Notes: a model not told the origin generated them from the letters alone. DNA of 64,000 nucleotides from Candidatus Coxiella mudrowiae (GCA_001077715.1 CP011126.1:1612001-1676000), one strand, 5' to 3'; counted from the stretch's first letter, positions 8,918 to 18,949 are shown. Made by a program: numbers and translations.

Positions 8918-9781
8918 TTATCGCACGTAAGTGAGAAAAATACCCAGAAAAATAAAAAACCCCACCCAATTATTATTGCGAAAGGCCTCAAGACATCGCT
9001 TTGGCTCTCGCCCTCGGATTAAAACATGCTGGTAAATCATTAATCCAAAAGCTGCCACCAATCCTAAATAAAATAAATAATTAAAGCTTAAATACCAACC
9101 CAAGATACTAAGCATAATCAACATACCTATTTGTAAGAGTGCGATAATGATTCGATCATAATTTCCAAATAAAATAGCAGTTGATTTTACACCCACTTTA
9201 AGATCATCTTCCCGATCCGCCATTGCGTATTGTGTATCATAAGCAATGGGCCATACCACAGCCTGAAGAAACAACAACCAAGCAATTGCAGGGACGTTCC
9301 CTTGTTGAGCAACAAAAACCATCGGGATACTCCAAGCAAATGACACGCCTAACCATAATTGGGGCAGATGAGTAAATCGTTTCAAGAAAGGATAAATAAC
9401 AACAAGCAAAATTCCTAAAATCCCTAATTCAAGCGTCGGACGATTTAATAGCAAAACTAAACCGAACGCAATAAAACATAAAAAAATAAATAACCCTATT
9501 GCCTCCAGAAGACTCACGACTCTGATAGTCAGCGGTCGATCTTGAGTACGGCGGATATGTTTATCGATATTGCGATCCGCAAAGTCATTGATTACGCACC
9601 CTGCGGCACGCATGATAACGACGCCGAAAATAAAAACACTTGCTAGCTTTAACGGGGGATGACCATGGGTAGCAATCCATAGCGCCCATAATGTGGGCCA
9701 CAGTAATAAAAAAATCCCGATAGGTTTATCAAAACGCATCAAATAAAAATAATGAGACAGTTGTCGGCGCAAATTAATCAT
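8918..9781 (-). CDS. ubiA: 4-hydroxybenzoate polyprenyltransferase
   Basis: Integral membrane prenyltransferase that attaches the polyprenyl tail to 4-hydroxybenzoate in ubiquinone synthesis. 287 residues (E. coli 290) with multiple membrane helices. Both aspartate-rich motifs are intact: NDFADRNIDKHIRRTQDRPL in the first and YDTQYAMADREDDLKVG in the second. ATG 9781 is chosen because it aligns with the family start (MINLRRQLSHYFYLMRFDKP) and overlaps the end of the upstream ubiC pseudogene, the usual ubiCA order. Its substrate-forming neighbour UbiC is broken. Confidence 0.93.
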   Translation of the reverse strand: MINLRRQLSHYFYLMRFDKPIGIFLLLWPTLWALWIATHGHPPLKLASVFIFGVVIMRAAGCVINDFADRNIDKHIRRTQDRPLTIRVVSLLEAIGLFIFLCFIAFGLVLLLNRPTLELGILGILLVVIYPFLKRFTHLPQLWLGVSFAWSIPMVFVAQQGNVPAIAWLLFLQAVVWPIAYDTQYAMADREDDLKVGVKSTAILFGNYDRIIIALLQIGMLIMLSILGWYLSFNYLFYLGLVAAFGLMIYQHVLIRGREPKRCLEAFRNNNWVGFFIFLGIFLTYVR

Positions 9782-10320
9782 TATCAATTGACACATTAGA
9801 AAATAAAGTTGGCAAAAATATTTCACTTACGAGCAAAGGACTTCCACTAAAATAAAATAACGAACGTCGAGCCCAAATTGCCGCTCTTTCATTAGTGGCA
9901 GCTGAGCTAATTCGCTGATAGTAAATATGATTCTTCTTGATTTGGGCAAATTCAAAATCGCTGCGATAAGATTAAGGATCAGAAAACAATATATCGCCCA
10001 AAGATCGCTCACCAATATATTTTAATTGTCTTCCTTTCGCCTACATGGTTGCCAAGGGAATTACTACTCGCACGGCAACCCACAAATCATTTTGATACCG
10101 CCAATCAATTTCACGAATTCGCATAATGCCGGGAAAAGTATTTTCAAAAACAGTCCGTTCTTCTTCTTGGGACATTTCAAACACATCACGAATGAGTCGA
10201 TCTTGAATGCGGCCTGAGGTGAAGTGACGCAAACGTTGCGTTAAGGAGCCGGAATACATTATTAACTAATCCTGTTCATAGTCTGATGGCGTTGGGGGGA
10301 TTTCATTTTGCCGGTGCCAA
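9774..10320 (-). pseudogene. ubiC: Chorismate pyruvate-lyase, inactivated
   Basis: UbiC makes 4-hydroxybenzoate from chorismate, the substrate of UbiA. The N-terminal half is readable (GSLTQRLRHFTSGRIQDRLI, REIDWRYQNDLWVAVRVVIP) but is preceded in frame by a TAG where Trp is expected, followed by an in-frame TAG after PLATM, then by a frameshift after GERSLGDILFSDP. The C-terminal piece NERAAIWARRSLFYFSGSPL and LLVSEIFLP is in another frame and ends at 9774, overlapping the ubiA start. At least three lesions; the gene is dead. The 5' limit is approximate. Confidence 0.8.
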
Positions 10321-10469
10321 GAGAATTATAGATTCATGACCCAACACTAGAAGATGTTGCCTCCGCAGTCAAGAAAAAGAATGAGAATCCACGCTTACGC
10401 ATGAGAGGCACTGTGACATCACAGCACCACTTTTGCTGTAACTTGGGATATCTAGCTAACAAAACAACA

Positions 10470-11242
10470 CTAGCGAGTCACAATAATTTCGGTTCCGATG
10501 TCTAAAAAATGCTTATTCAACCATTCTGCATCCTTCGAAAAAAGGCGAATGTAACCATGGCTCACGTGAAAACCTCGCAAGGTAGAGGCCATGAAGCGAG
10601 TATCCTCGAAAATAAAACATACAGTAGGGCATACAGTAGGGCATAGGTGCTCCCTCCCTTTCCGTTTCAATAAGGTATTGGATAGAAATACAGTCAGCTC
10701 CTCCTTTACGAAAAATTTGGAAGGTCCCGGTAGGGGTATTACAAACTCGTCCGATATCCGAATACCAGTCCTTTCCGCCTGAAACGAATCCCCAATGAAC
10801 CAAATACACGTCCTTATCGTAAGCGCTATAAGCCTGAAGGCCTAAATTTACTATCACTAGTTTTTTATTAGTTCACTTGATAGTAGCTGGAAACGGCGAC
10901 AAATCTAAATAGTTTATTTCTGATAAGTTAGTGGGGACTACGATCCAACTACGAGAACTTAAGAAAGTATTAGTTCGGTTAAGGCGCTTAACCATTTCCA
11001 CGCTCCACGCTCATTGGGAAACAATTGTGACCATGTATCTCCTGGCTTTACAGGCACGAATTCAAATTCAGGATAGGCACAAAGATGTACACCATAAATA
11101 GGCAGCCCGTTGGCATAATTATGATCAGGACTGGAGACGTTAACGGGCTCTTGGGTTCCCACAAGCAACTGTTGGCTAAGATTAAGAGACTTAAAGGAAT
11201 CAAAAGTAACCTATTGATTTTTATATTTTCTCTCTTTCTCAC
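10470..11242 (-). pseudogene. EnhA-like L,D-transpeptidase (YkuD), frameshifted, catalytic Cys lost
   Basis: Pieces of one exported cell-wall enzyme run across frames from 11242 to 10470: a signal peptide (INRLLLIPLSLLILANSC), a segment PVKPGDTWSQLFPNE resembling a LysM-like lead-in, then the YkuD domain with VNLGLQAYSAYDKDVYLVHW, DIGRVCNTPTGTFQIFRKGG and the terminal FHVSHGYIRLFSKDAEWLN. The family nucleophile lies in HGCIR; here the Cys is Tyr. A 12-bp tandem duplication (10618-10641) inserts four residues (MPYC) and at least two frameshifts interrupt the frame. Family proteins form 3-3 crosslinks or anchor lipoproteins to peptidoglycan. Confidence 0.75.
10618..10641. repeat. Perfect 12-bp tandem duplication
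   Basis: CATACAGTAGGG occurs twice back to back (10618-10629, 10630-10641) inside the L,D-transpeptidase pseudogene. Confidence 0.95.
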
Positions 11243-11384
11243 AACTGAACTACTTCCCCTCTTCCTAAATATAGTATTTGTTTTAGAATTTATAATTCAT
11301 ATTATCTTTAAGGTAATTAAGATACTGTACTGTTACCCAGCGTTACTCTCAGTATTGTAGAGGATATTGAAAGAAATCTAGATA

Positions 11385-11404
11385 GTGGTAGTGCGTGGTA
11401 GTGC
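11385..11404. repeat. Perfect 10-bp tandem duplication
   Basis: GTGGTAGTGC twice in a row (11385-11394, 11395-11404), at the apparent start of the next ORF. Confidence 0.9.
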
Positions 11405-11681
11405 AAGTTATTATTCCTATTCGGAAGTGGGACATTTTTTGCAACATTTAAGAGAATTTTTAGAAAATTACGAAATTGAGAACAATCACGTCATTCATCG
11501 TTCACAAAAAGCCTCGCGAGCCTTGGTTCAAGCTATTCAATTGTTGACCTTGCCGCACAATCAACTTACAGAAGAAATTAAAGAAAAATTAGCCCATTGC
11601 AATAAAGTAATTGCTACTTTTGGGTCGGAAGAGCAGCGCAAGTTACAAAAAATTACTTTACAAAACACGATTCGCAAATAG
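11385..11681 (+). CDS. Hypothetical protein, short helical ORF
   Basis: Up to 98 residues, strongly helical and charged (YSEVGHFLQHLREFLENYE, ITLQNTIRK at the end), with no family I recognise. It is the only uninterrupted ORF of note in the 11.2-22 kb decayed block. The apparent GTG start lies within a 10-bp tandem duplication, so the true N-terminus may have been altered; an original frame could have begun further upstream. It might be a surviving small gene or the undamaged part of a pseudogene. No signal peptide or membrane helix is seen. Confidence 0.4.
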   Translation: MVVRGSASYYSYSEVGHFLQHLREFLENYEIENNHVIHRSQKASRALVQAIQLLTLPHNQLTEEIKEKLAHCNKVIATFGSEEQRKLQKITLQNTIRK

Positions 11682-11778
11682 CAGGAACAAAATATAGCAT
11701 TTTATAATTCTATCTTGGATAATTTCCAAGAGCATATGTAAGAAGTTAATTCTTAATTTCACTTAGAGCGATTATTTA

Positions 11779-12128
11779 TGAATATTAATTTTGCTGATCA
11801 TCCCTTCGTAACATTTGTAGAACAATTGACAGCGCAGCCCCTTACTAAAGCAGCTTTGAACCAACTAGAATTATAGAATACACTGAATGTTAATCTTATT
11901 TTATACGCGATCTAGCATGGACAAAATCAGCGCGGTCGGCTGCTACGGCAAGATTTAAAGAAATTACTTTCTGCTGTACATTCTTGGCACGGATCTATTC
12001 GATTGGCGCTACAAAGATCGATTAATACTGTTAAGCATGATGATTTTAAGAAATGAAAAGAATTACAAGAAATTCTTTCAATTAAATTAAAACTAACTAA
12101 TCAAAAAGAAATCCTGCTCAACAATTAA
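11779..12128 (+). pseudogene. Possible TIGR02444/DUF2390-like protein with nonsense codons
   Basis: A single frame starting at ATG 11779 (NFADHPFVTFVEQLTAQPL) continues to about 12128 through two TAG codons and one TGA. The pattern NTLNVNLILYAI, then Q-rich helices and SAVHSWHGSIRLALQRS, resembles the small DUF2390 family (conserved NVNLLL, W and LR positions). Both TAGs sit where Gln would fit, i.e. CAG to TAG. The family match is my pattern reading only. Confidence 0.4.
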
Positions 12129-12183
12129 GTGATCCATGTTATAGTATAATCAGCTATTCTAATTTTTTTACACTTACATATCA

Positions 12184-12333
12184 ATGAGGAAGATCGAAAA
12201 GCAATTGGTATTTTATTGCAAGCTTGCTTTTCCTAATTTAATCGCAGCCGAAATTGAGGAAGCATGTGAAAATTCCTTGAGCCAGTCGTCAAACACAAAA
12301 TATTATGCTCAATTAAAACTAGATGAAATTTAA
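12184..12333 (+). pseudogene. Unassigned coding remnant before the pilus ATPase
   Basis: About 49 codons open from ATG 12184 to the TAA at 12331 (for example AAEIEEACENSLSQSSNTKY). A neighbouring frame upstream reads NEEDRKAIGILLQACFS, so this is probably the shifted tail of the preceding gene. No family recognised. Confidence 0.3.
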
Positions 12334-13934
12334 ATGGAACAAGAACAAGAGTATCAATTTCTCAAACAGTCTGTTTCCGCTACTAACATAAAAATTTTAG
12401 AAAATCAAGCTGACCTTGACCCCAAAGACCGAGCCACTCCCGAAATGTTAACAATGTTGCCGTGAACAAAAACATATTGTGGTGTTAGAAAGTGGCACCA
12501 TCCTCACTAGTCATCCAAACTCGCGCCTGGTACAAAACTGTAAAATTGCAATGTAAGATCGTAATGATTAAGACTCATTTGCGGCCAAGTTTATCCTGCC
12601 TCAAGCAGCTTAATTCGTATTTTATTCTAAAATGCGGAAGATTTTTCTGAAAAGAAAACCAATATATAACTATCTCTCCCGTCAGTTCTCAGCAACAACG
12701 TCTACGACTCCTGGTAAAAGAAGCATTAGCATTAGAAGCCAGCGAATTCACATCGAAGTTCAAAAAAACATTGCCAGAATTCGCTTCTGAAAGCACGGCG
12801 AATTATTTCTTCATCCAGAGTAGTTGTCCAAAGCTTGGTCGTGAAATCGCCTCTATCGCCTTTAACAAGGAGACCGATCATGCCGTAACCAATTTTAATC
12901 CCCTTATTCCACAAAATGCTTCCATGCTGCTCCAAATTGGATAGAGGGAAATTCACATATGCGTCTGTCAAGTTTGCCAGCGCATCAAGGCTTTGACGTC
13001 ACCATGCGGATATTAACCATGGATGATGAAAAAATTGAAAACCTCTAATCTCTCGGCTATCTTGCTAAAAAAATTAAAATATAAATTAAAATGCTAAGTA
13101 AAGCAGTGCGTATGCCCTATAGCGCGGGTTATTATTGCGAGACCTACGGGCGCTTGGAAAAAAACAACGCTTGCAAGTTGTATGAACCTTGTGGATAATC
13201 AATCAGAGAAAAATTTTCACTATCGAAGATCTAAGATCCTGTAGAAAAAAATAATTACTCTAGCTACTCAAGTTTCTATTAATATTGAACATTACAATCG
13301 AAGTTTTACCAGTATGACTCGCACAGTACTACGCATGGACCCCGATGTCATTGTTCTTGGTGAAATACGGGATGAAGATATGGCAAATATGATGATTCGC
13401 TCTGCCATTATTGGTCACTTAATTTTTTGATATAGTTCACACGAATACTTCCCCCGAACATAATTACTTGGCTTACCGATTTTAGTCTTTCTCCTTCTCT
13501 TCTCTCCAGCCCCAATTTACTAATTTGCTTAATTTGCCAAAGGCTCGTACCGCTATTGTGTTCCCAATGTACAACTTTTTTAAGCAAATCGGCTTCTCAT
13601 CAAAAACACCTTACTCGATGGAAAATGGTTTTTAGTTAAGATTTTTATGTACTTAAAGCTCGTGTGGGCTGCAATACTTGTCACGGACGTGGTATTCATA
13701 GACGAACACTCGACGAACAGTCATTGCAGAAATTATATAGGTAGACGAAATCGGCCGCCAATATATTAAAATATTGATGTGTTATACTAGTGAACTTATT
13801 TAGAGACCAACAGATAGCAACCTTATCAAGAACATTTGTCAACATTAGTTAAACATAGCCGCTGCGACCCACTGGATGGAGAAAATATTATTCGTGAAAT
13901 TCACTCACAAATCAAAGCAAAAACATTTAATTAA
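12334..13934 (+). pseudogene. Type IVb pilus/type II secretion ATPase (PilQ/GspE-like), degraded
   Basis: Family sequence is traceable in shifting frames over a full-length span (about 530 codons): ALALEASDIHIEVQKNIARI in the N2 domain, MRLSSLPAHQGFDVTMRILT, a damaged Walker A near 13139-13168 reading RPTGAWKKTTLA instead of GPTGAGKTT, the Asp box with TRTVLRMDPDVIVLGEIRDE, the His-box region, and the zinc-binding VGCNTCHGRGIHRRTL. Numerous TAG/TAA codons and frameshifts are present, including CAG-to-TAG and CGA-to-TGA type changes. Such ATPases power pilin polymerisation. The length and the linked gene order resemble PilQ of R64-type thin pili rather than PilB. Confidence 0.8.
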
Positions 13935-13964
13935 TATTTAATAATATTAAAAATTTGACATTTT

Positions 13965-14924
13965 CGGAATAAACTGCAATTTACTCGTAAACAGCAGAAA
14001 ACATTTTTAGAAGATCTCTCTTCATTAATCCATGATGGAATCCCTATTAATCCATGCGATATAAACAATTTATCAAGTGTCAACCGGCATTATCCAAGAA
14101 GTAACTATCGATATTTCTGCCAGGCTGGCTCAAAGAAAAGACCTGGCTGAGAGTATGCAAAATTGGTTTCAACAAGCTATTGTTGAAATTATTCGCGCTT
14201 GAGAAAATAGTAGTACATTATCTACTTCCATCAATTCAGCTGTTAAATTTCTGTCTTGAAAAACAGAACCATTAGCGAGATAATAAATGCCATCCCGTAT
14301 CCTCTTGCTATTGTTATATTGGCTTTCAGTGTGACTGTTTTTATCAAAAATTCCGTTTTACTCAATTTCGCCAAGATCAAACCGATTGCACAATGGCCTG
14401 ATATTGGGCAAACTCTTTTTCATTTAGCTGAATTTATTGAAAATTGGTGAGTATTGATCATTCTCGGCATACTTTCTGTTATTTTATTAATTTTTTAAAT
14501 TATTTTCTAATTTGACTGGCGAATTAAGATACGTGATCGATAATTTCCCTTTAATATCGCTATATCACAACAGTATTGCTGCTCGTCTTATGGAGACCTA
14601 AAGCACTCCACATTTTACAGCGAGATACTTCTCCCTATCTTGCTTGGCATTTACTTATGATGGAACTCCGCCTAAGAAATGGAACTGACAATATTGCAGA
14701 TGTATTTAGACACCCGTTTAATTCGCTCTAATGATTTTGTGCGTTTATTGGTATTTGCCAAAAGAAAAGGATTCAAACAAGCGCTCACCCGTGTGGGAGA
14801 GTAAGCTAGAGAAAGAAATTATAAATTAATAGTTAGAACCAGGAAAATTTTTGGAAGTTTACTATTAATATTAGGAGCCTTTATTGCTGTCATATTAATT
14901 ATAGTAATCTATACTATTTGGTAG
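13965..14924 (+). pseudogene. Type II secretion/pilus platform protein (PilR/GspF-like), degraded
   Basis: The N-terminal part reads QFTRKQQKTFLEDLSSLIHD, matching the first cytosolic T2SF helix bundle; then MQNWFQQAIVEIIRA, a hydrophobic helix (IPYPLAIVILAFSVTVFIKN, 14290-14350), a second soluble domain (VFAKRKGFKQALTRVGE) and the final transmembrane segment (LLLILGAFIAVILIIVIYTI) ending at the TAG 14922. The polytopic inner-membrane platform is the normal partner of the ATPase just upstream. Multiple stops and frameshifts disable it. Confidence 0.75.
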
Positions 14925-15059
14925 CACTCTAGGAACCTAAAATTTATTTATTTCAGATATTTATTTCTGCATAAAAAAATAAAAAAGTTATTAATTAAAC
15001 TAAAAATATTAATTATATTGAAAAAATAAAAAATAAATTTAAAATCATATTCAGTCTAT

Positions 15060-15545
15060 TAACAGAGAATTCCAATAGAAAAATCTTTTAGATCTATCAG
15101 CAAGCAAATAGATATTAGTTTATTAGAAATCATGTTGTCTCTCTATTATTGCTATTATTCTCATTATTGGAACTCGATATTTTTTTCTAGTACAACTAAC
15201 AATAAAATGAATACGACCATTAGTCAGGTTTCTGGTCTTATTTCTCCTGCTGAAAGCTGGAAAAACCTTTGAACCAGCTTCGAAGGTCTAAGTATTCAAG
15301 CTCTCTATGAATCAGGACAGTTAAAAAACTTTCCGGGATTAGACCGATAGCTCTTCTTCTGTTTCTGTTAATGATTTATGGAACGATCCCTTTTTTCTCG
15401 CACCTGAATCCAGCAACAAAAATAAAGCCATTATTACCTTTACGTTACCTAATTCTAAAAATTGTGAAGCACTCAGAAATAATTTATTCAGATCTTCCTA
15501 GCAAGTACAGAATTTTAGGTATACATTTTCTTAAACGCAACTAAT
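15060..15545 (+). pseudogene. Type IVb major pilin (PilS-like), degraded
   Basis: Begins around a prepilin-like motif DISLLEIMLSLS followed in a shifted frame by SIIAIILIIGTRYFF, the hydrophobic stalk of a type IV pilin; Glu5 is retained but the expected Gly-1 is Asp. Downstream frames give MNTTISQVSGLISPAESWKN, SIQALYESGQLKNFPGLD and SVSVNDLWNDPFFLAPES, as in PilS-type pilins with a long C-terminal globular domain. Frameshifts and stops are frequent. Position directly after the platform gene supports the assignment. Confidence 0.65.
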
Positions 15546-15556
15546 TTTTTCTCATT

Positions 15557-16110
15557 CGCATGCTAGAGGCTTTACATTTCTAGAAATCTTATTGGTATTA
15601 ATAATTATTTGGATACTCATTTTTAATTATTAATTACTATCAAAAATATAACCAGAAAATAATCATCGCAGAAATTAATAGTAAACTTAGCATTATTTAC
15701 CAAACCCACATCGTTATTTTTACCTTATCGGTTGTTAAAAAGACGACCATTTTCCTGAAGACAAAAGTAACTACTCCATTTCGGATTTAGGTTTGCTTTT
15801 TTATCAAGCCCAAAACCATTGGTTAGTCAATATACAGCACAGATTGTTGATAGCCAGAAACTTGATAATCAAAAGAGAATCTATTTTTTTTTGAAATAGA
15901 TACCCAATTTGATCCAAGGCTGTCAGTTACTACATTAAATTGATATAAAAAGGAGCTTAATGTAACAGAAGTAAATATTAACTCGCATACTCTCATTTAG
16001 AAAACCTTACCTCTCAATCCTATAACAAAATATAAAAAGCAGTTTTGGATATTGAATAGTTCAAGGCAAATTTTCTAGCAGTTAGAAAATAAAACTTGCC
16101 CTATCGGAAA
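15557..16110 (+). pseudogene. Second pilin-like gene, degraded
   Basis: A textbook class III leader and stalk reads ARGFTFLEILLVLIIIWILI (from 15563) with Gly-1, Phe1 and Glu5 intact, then TAA soon after. Downstream frames keep fragments such as EINSKLSIIYQTHIVIFTL. It is probably a minor pseudopilin. Processing would need a prepilin peptidase, none of which is seen in this window. Confidence 0.6.
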
Positions 16111-16136
16111 TTATAATTATTGTGCAGATTAAACGA

Positions 16137-16735
16137 TAAAAACCCAAAATGGATATACATTAATCTAAGTATTACTTGTTATTACAATCTTGGAAATTTT
16201 AAGTGCTCTTGCCATTCTTACTTATCGCAAAAATTCAGAAAATAATTGAATTGAAAAGGTTTCTTTAGAGATACAACAAGTCTTAGAAGCAACTATGGCT
16301 TATCGTTCCCAAGAAAACAAATGGCCTACTTGCCAATAACATTTTACTTAGTTGTACTCCGCTCAACCCACTGAGTGATAAATTTATTACAACCTATCTT
16401 CCTAATAAAAATTATATAAGTTCGTACGGAACTCATCTTTGTTGGTCCGTAGATATTAATAATAAAACGAATTCTTTATTCTAGGTGACCTTAAAAATTC
16501 CCTTTTCCGACTCAGCACGTAATTATGCTGTTGCGCGTCAAATTGCCTTCCAATTACCCAATGCAGCTACAATGAGTAACCCAACTAAAGACCCACTCAC
16601 AGATACTTTTGCCACAACTAGTTCCAACTGCTATATTCGTGCTAAAATAGCACTTCTAAGCACTTCAGGCACCCAACCTACCAACAGAATTGCTGGTATG
16701 GGTTATTGCGATCCAAAACAAAACAGCGACTAACC
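16137..16735 (+). pseudogene. Third pilin-like gene, Glu5 codon is a stop
   Basis: GYTLI then TAA at 16166-16168 then VLLVITILEILSALAILTYR: a prepilin stalk whose invariant Glu5 codon (GAA) has become TAA. Downstream the frame gives EIQQVLEATMAYRSQENKWP, and after a shift a long open stretch (16485-16733) with DSARNYAVARQIAFQLPNAA and RIAGMGYCDPKQNSD. Pseudopilin or minor pilin, inactivated. Confidence 0.6.
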
Positions 16736-17264
16736 TGGTTCTAAAAAAATCTCACTTGCGCGTAAGGATCTTCTAGAAATCATTACACTATCAAATTTCT
16801 TTTCTCAAGCTCCGAAGGGGAATAAGGCTAGGTTTATATCGTACCCGATTTTTATCGGGCAACCAGATTTCAGTAAACATCCACAATACTCACCGTACTT
16901 TTTACAAAAACTACAACGAACACTTAAAAAAAATTTCTAAAAATTGTTCTTACTGAATTACGATCAATGCAGAATACAATATGGATAGCAAATCCGTTGT
17001 TAATCCAAGCGGTCTCTCCTGGAAGCATTGGTGTATTTTATATTCCCTACTGTATTTTACTAAAACTTAAAACAATTATTTATTAAATTTTCAAAGTTAA
17101 TAAAATTAAATAGATCTTTTCCAAAATTAATTAGCATTTTAGGTGATAATTTAGAAAATACTTGATAATATTTGTTTTTATTAGGGTCGACAGATCCAAA
17201 AATTAATTAATTGGCTAAGGAGGAAATAACATGATTAAAATAATAATTATAATTAGTCGCGCAT
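16736..17264 (+). other. Unassigned degraded stretch in the pilus block
   Basis: No full ORF. Short coding-like pieces on the plus strand (for example VLTELRSMQNTIWIANPLLI near 16945-17010) suggest remains of a further gene, possibly another pilin or accessory protein. A small perfect hairpin (CCCGAT-TTTT-ATCGGG, 16844-16859) lies within it. Nothing can be assigned. Confidence 0.35.
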
Positions 17265-18125
17265 ATGTCACGTCTAACTTCACCTCATAAATTTCGACCT
17301 ATTCCTTCATTAATTGAAAAAATTCGCAATCTAGGCAGACACAATACTTGGAACAAAATACCTCTGTTTATAATTCCTTCTCTTGCTTTGAGTAGTCTAT
17401 CAATTTATTTTCTCTCAGATACAAGTCCATCTATTCAAGTTACTCCTTTATCAATGGAAAAATTAAAGAAATAGACATCTATCTTATGCAGGGATAGTTT
17501 TTCATGACAACGGCAGCTTTGAGTCTCCATATGTTTGGTGTCGGATATCTTATAGGTGAACGATGGAATGATCGTAATAGATAGCATACACGGTTTTGAT
17601 AATTTAATATCCCATTCAAAATAGTCATTTACTTCCAGTTGATACTATTCGTAAAAACCTGCGAAATTTTCGCAAAATTTTCGAGATTTTCATGCTTTTT
17701 TTTATATGAATTAATTGACCATCTCTTCTAAGAAAAAAAATAAATGGACAACCTCTACCTCTCACTACCCCTCAAGGCTATTTAGAAACAATAATGGAAA
17801 TCATCATTTTAGTTCAAAAATACATAAAGCAGTTATAGAAAACCATTTTCCCTAGGAAGATTCTGTAACAAACCCTATTTCTCAAGCTTCCTTGGAAGGA
17901 AGCACCGTATCAAAGGAATTTGATGCGATGGCTCTCAATCTCCGAGCACTCCAAACGCAATTAGAAAGCCAAAGTACCATAGGAACGATCTCAACTCAAG
18001 CAGTTAATACTATTACCTTAGTTGGATAACAAACTCGTAAAGTACTCCCTAATAAAATCATTTCCGCTATGGAATCGCTCCAAAGACATATCCAGAAATT
18101 AGAACAGCGTCTTTCCAAAAATTAA
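17265..18125 (+). pseudogene. Unrecognised membrane/coiled-coil protein gene, degraded
   Basis: ATG 17265 opens a 69-codon segment with one hydrophobic helix (IPLFIIPSLALSSLSIYFL) after a basic N-terminus. After frameshifts, an adjacent frame carries TTAALSLHMFGVGYLIGERW, and at 17880-18125 a coiled-coil-like segment (EFDAMALNLRALQTQLESQ; MESLQRHIQKLEQRLSKN). This layout (bitopic anchor plus coiled coil) would suit a pilus accessory protein, but no family is recognised. Confidence 0.4.
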
Positions 18126-18565
18126 ATTTATCGAATAACACGGGAAGAAGTCACATCTTTAGAGCAAGCTCTATTGCATTACGCTAAAGAAAAAATGAGA
18201 GGAGCTTATTATGGCAATCAAAGAAAAATTAATTTAGGCACTATTCCACTGACCTCTTATTTTTATGTGGATCAAGCAACAGCTGTTATGCTATTATTTC
18301 ATCATTGCCACAATAGTCTTCTTGTGGAGTTCTTTTCTCGCGGATGGATAAGTTCTGAGGACAAAGTTTTAGACGATGACCATGCACGCGAAATATTAAA
18401 AGAAGATATTACAATAATTAAATCATTACCTCTCAAAAATCAAAGTATTTTTTAAGATTTGTTAACTAAAAATTCTTACATAGAAGCAATAATAAATAAA
18501 TTATTTCCTGATGAACCCATAAATATTTCTAATAACAGATTTTTTTAGATCCCATACAGATTCCC
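18126..18565 (+). pseudogene. Unrecognised soluble protein gene, degraded
   Basis: A readable run of about 100 residues (EEVTSLEQALLHYAKEKMRG, VDQATAVMLLFHHCHNSLLV, SSEDKVLDDDHAREILKE) is interrupted by TAA after NQSIF and continues in the same frame with DLLTKNSYIEAIINKLFP. Consistent with a CAA/GAA to TAA nonsense mutation. The gene sits between the pilin genes and the secretin, so it was probably part of the pilus operon. Family unknown. Confidence 0.4.
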
Positions 18566-18949
18566 GATAAAATTTGTGCGAAGAATCTAATATAGAGTCA
18601 AATAACTTTTCTAGCCCAAACAAAATTAGAGTAGTTGCTTTTTTCTCATCTTTTCTTATATATTCACAATTACCTATTCCTAAAATTTCACATCTAAAAT
18701 GTCAAAACTCACCTCAAATCAAATCTACTTTTCATCCTGGATCATTAAAAAAATATTGAATGGCTAACGAAATAATTTGTTTAGAATGTAGTTATCTGGA
18801 AACACAAAAGCGATTATTGCTGTATTGGAAAAACACAATTTATCAATAAAGATTTTTCTTTTATTTTAAGCCAATTTCTTGTAGGCTATCTGTTGAAAGA
18901 AATTCTTTATTAAGGTAATCATATTCTGATCATCGTTCCAAGAAATCCC
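18566..18949 (+). other. Degraded interval before the secretin
   Basis: A 61-codon ORF (18574-18759) and short fragments such as ANEIICLECSYLETQKRLLL (about 18760-18820) are present but match nothing I know. Probably remains of a pilus accessory gene. Confidence 0.3.

Noticed and set aside
11085-11360. Plus-strand 91-codon ORF
   Set aside because: It is antisense to the signal peptide and N-terminal part of the L,D-transpeptidase relic; its hydrophobic look is a shadow.
16844-16859. CCCGAT hairpin as a terminator
   Set aside because: The stem is only six pairs, it lacks a trailing T-run, and it lies in decayed coding DNA.
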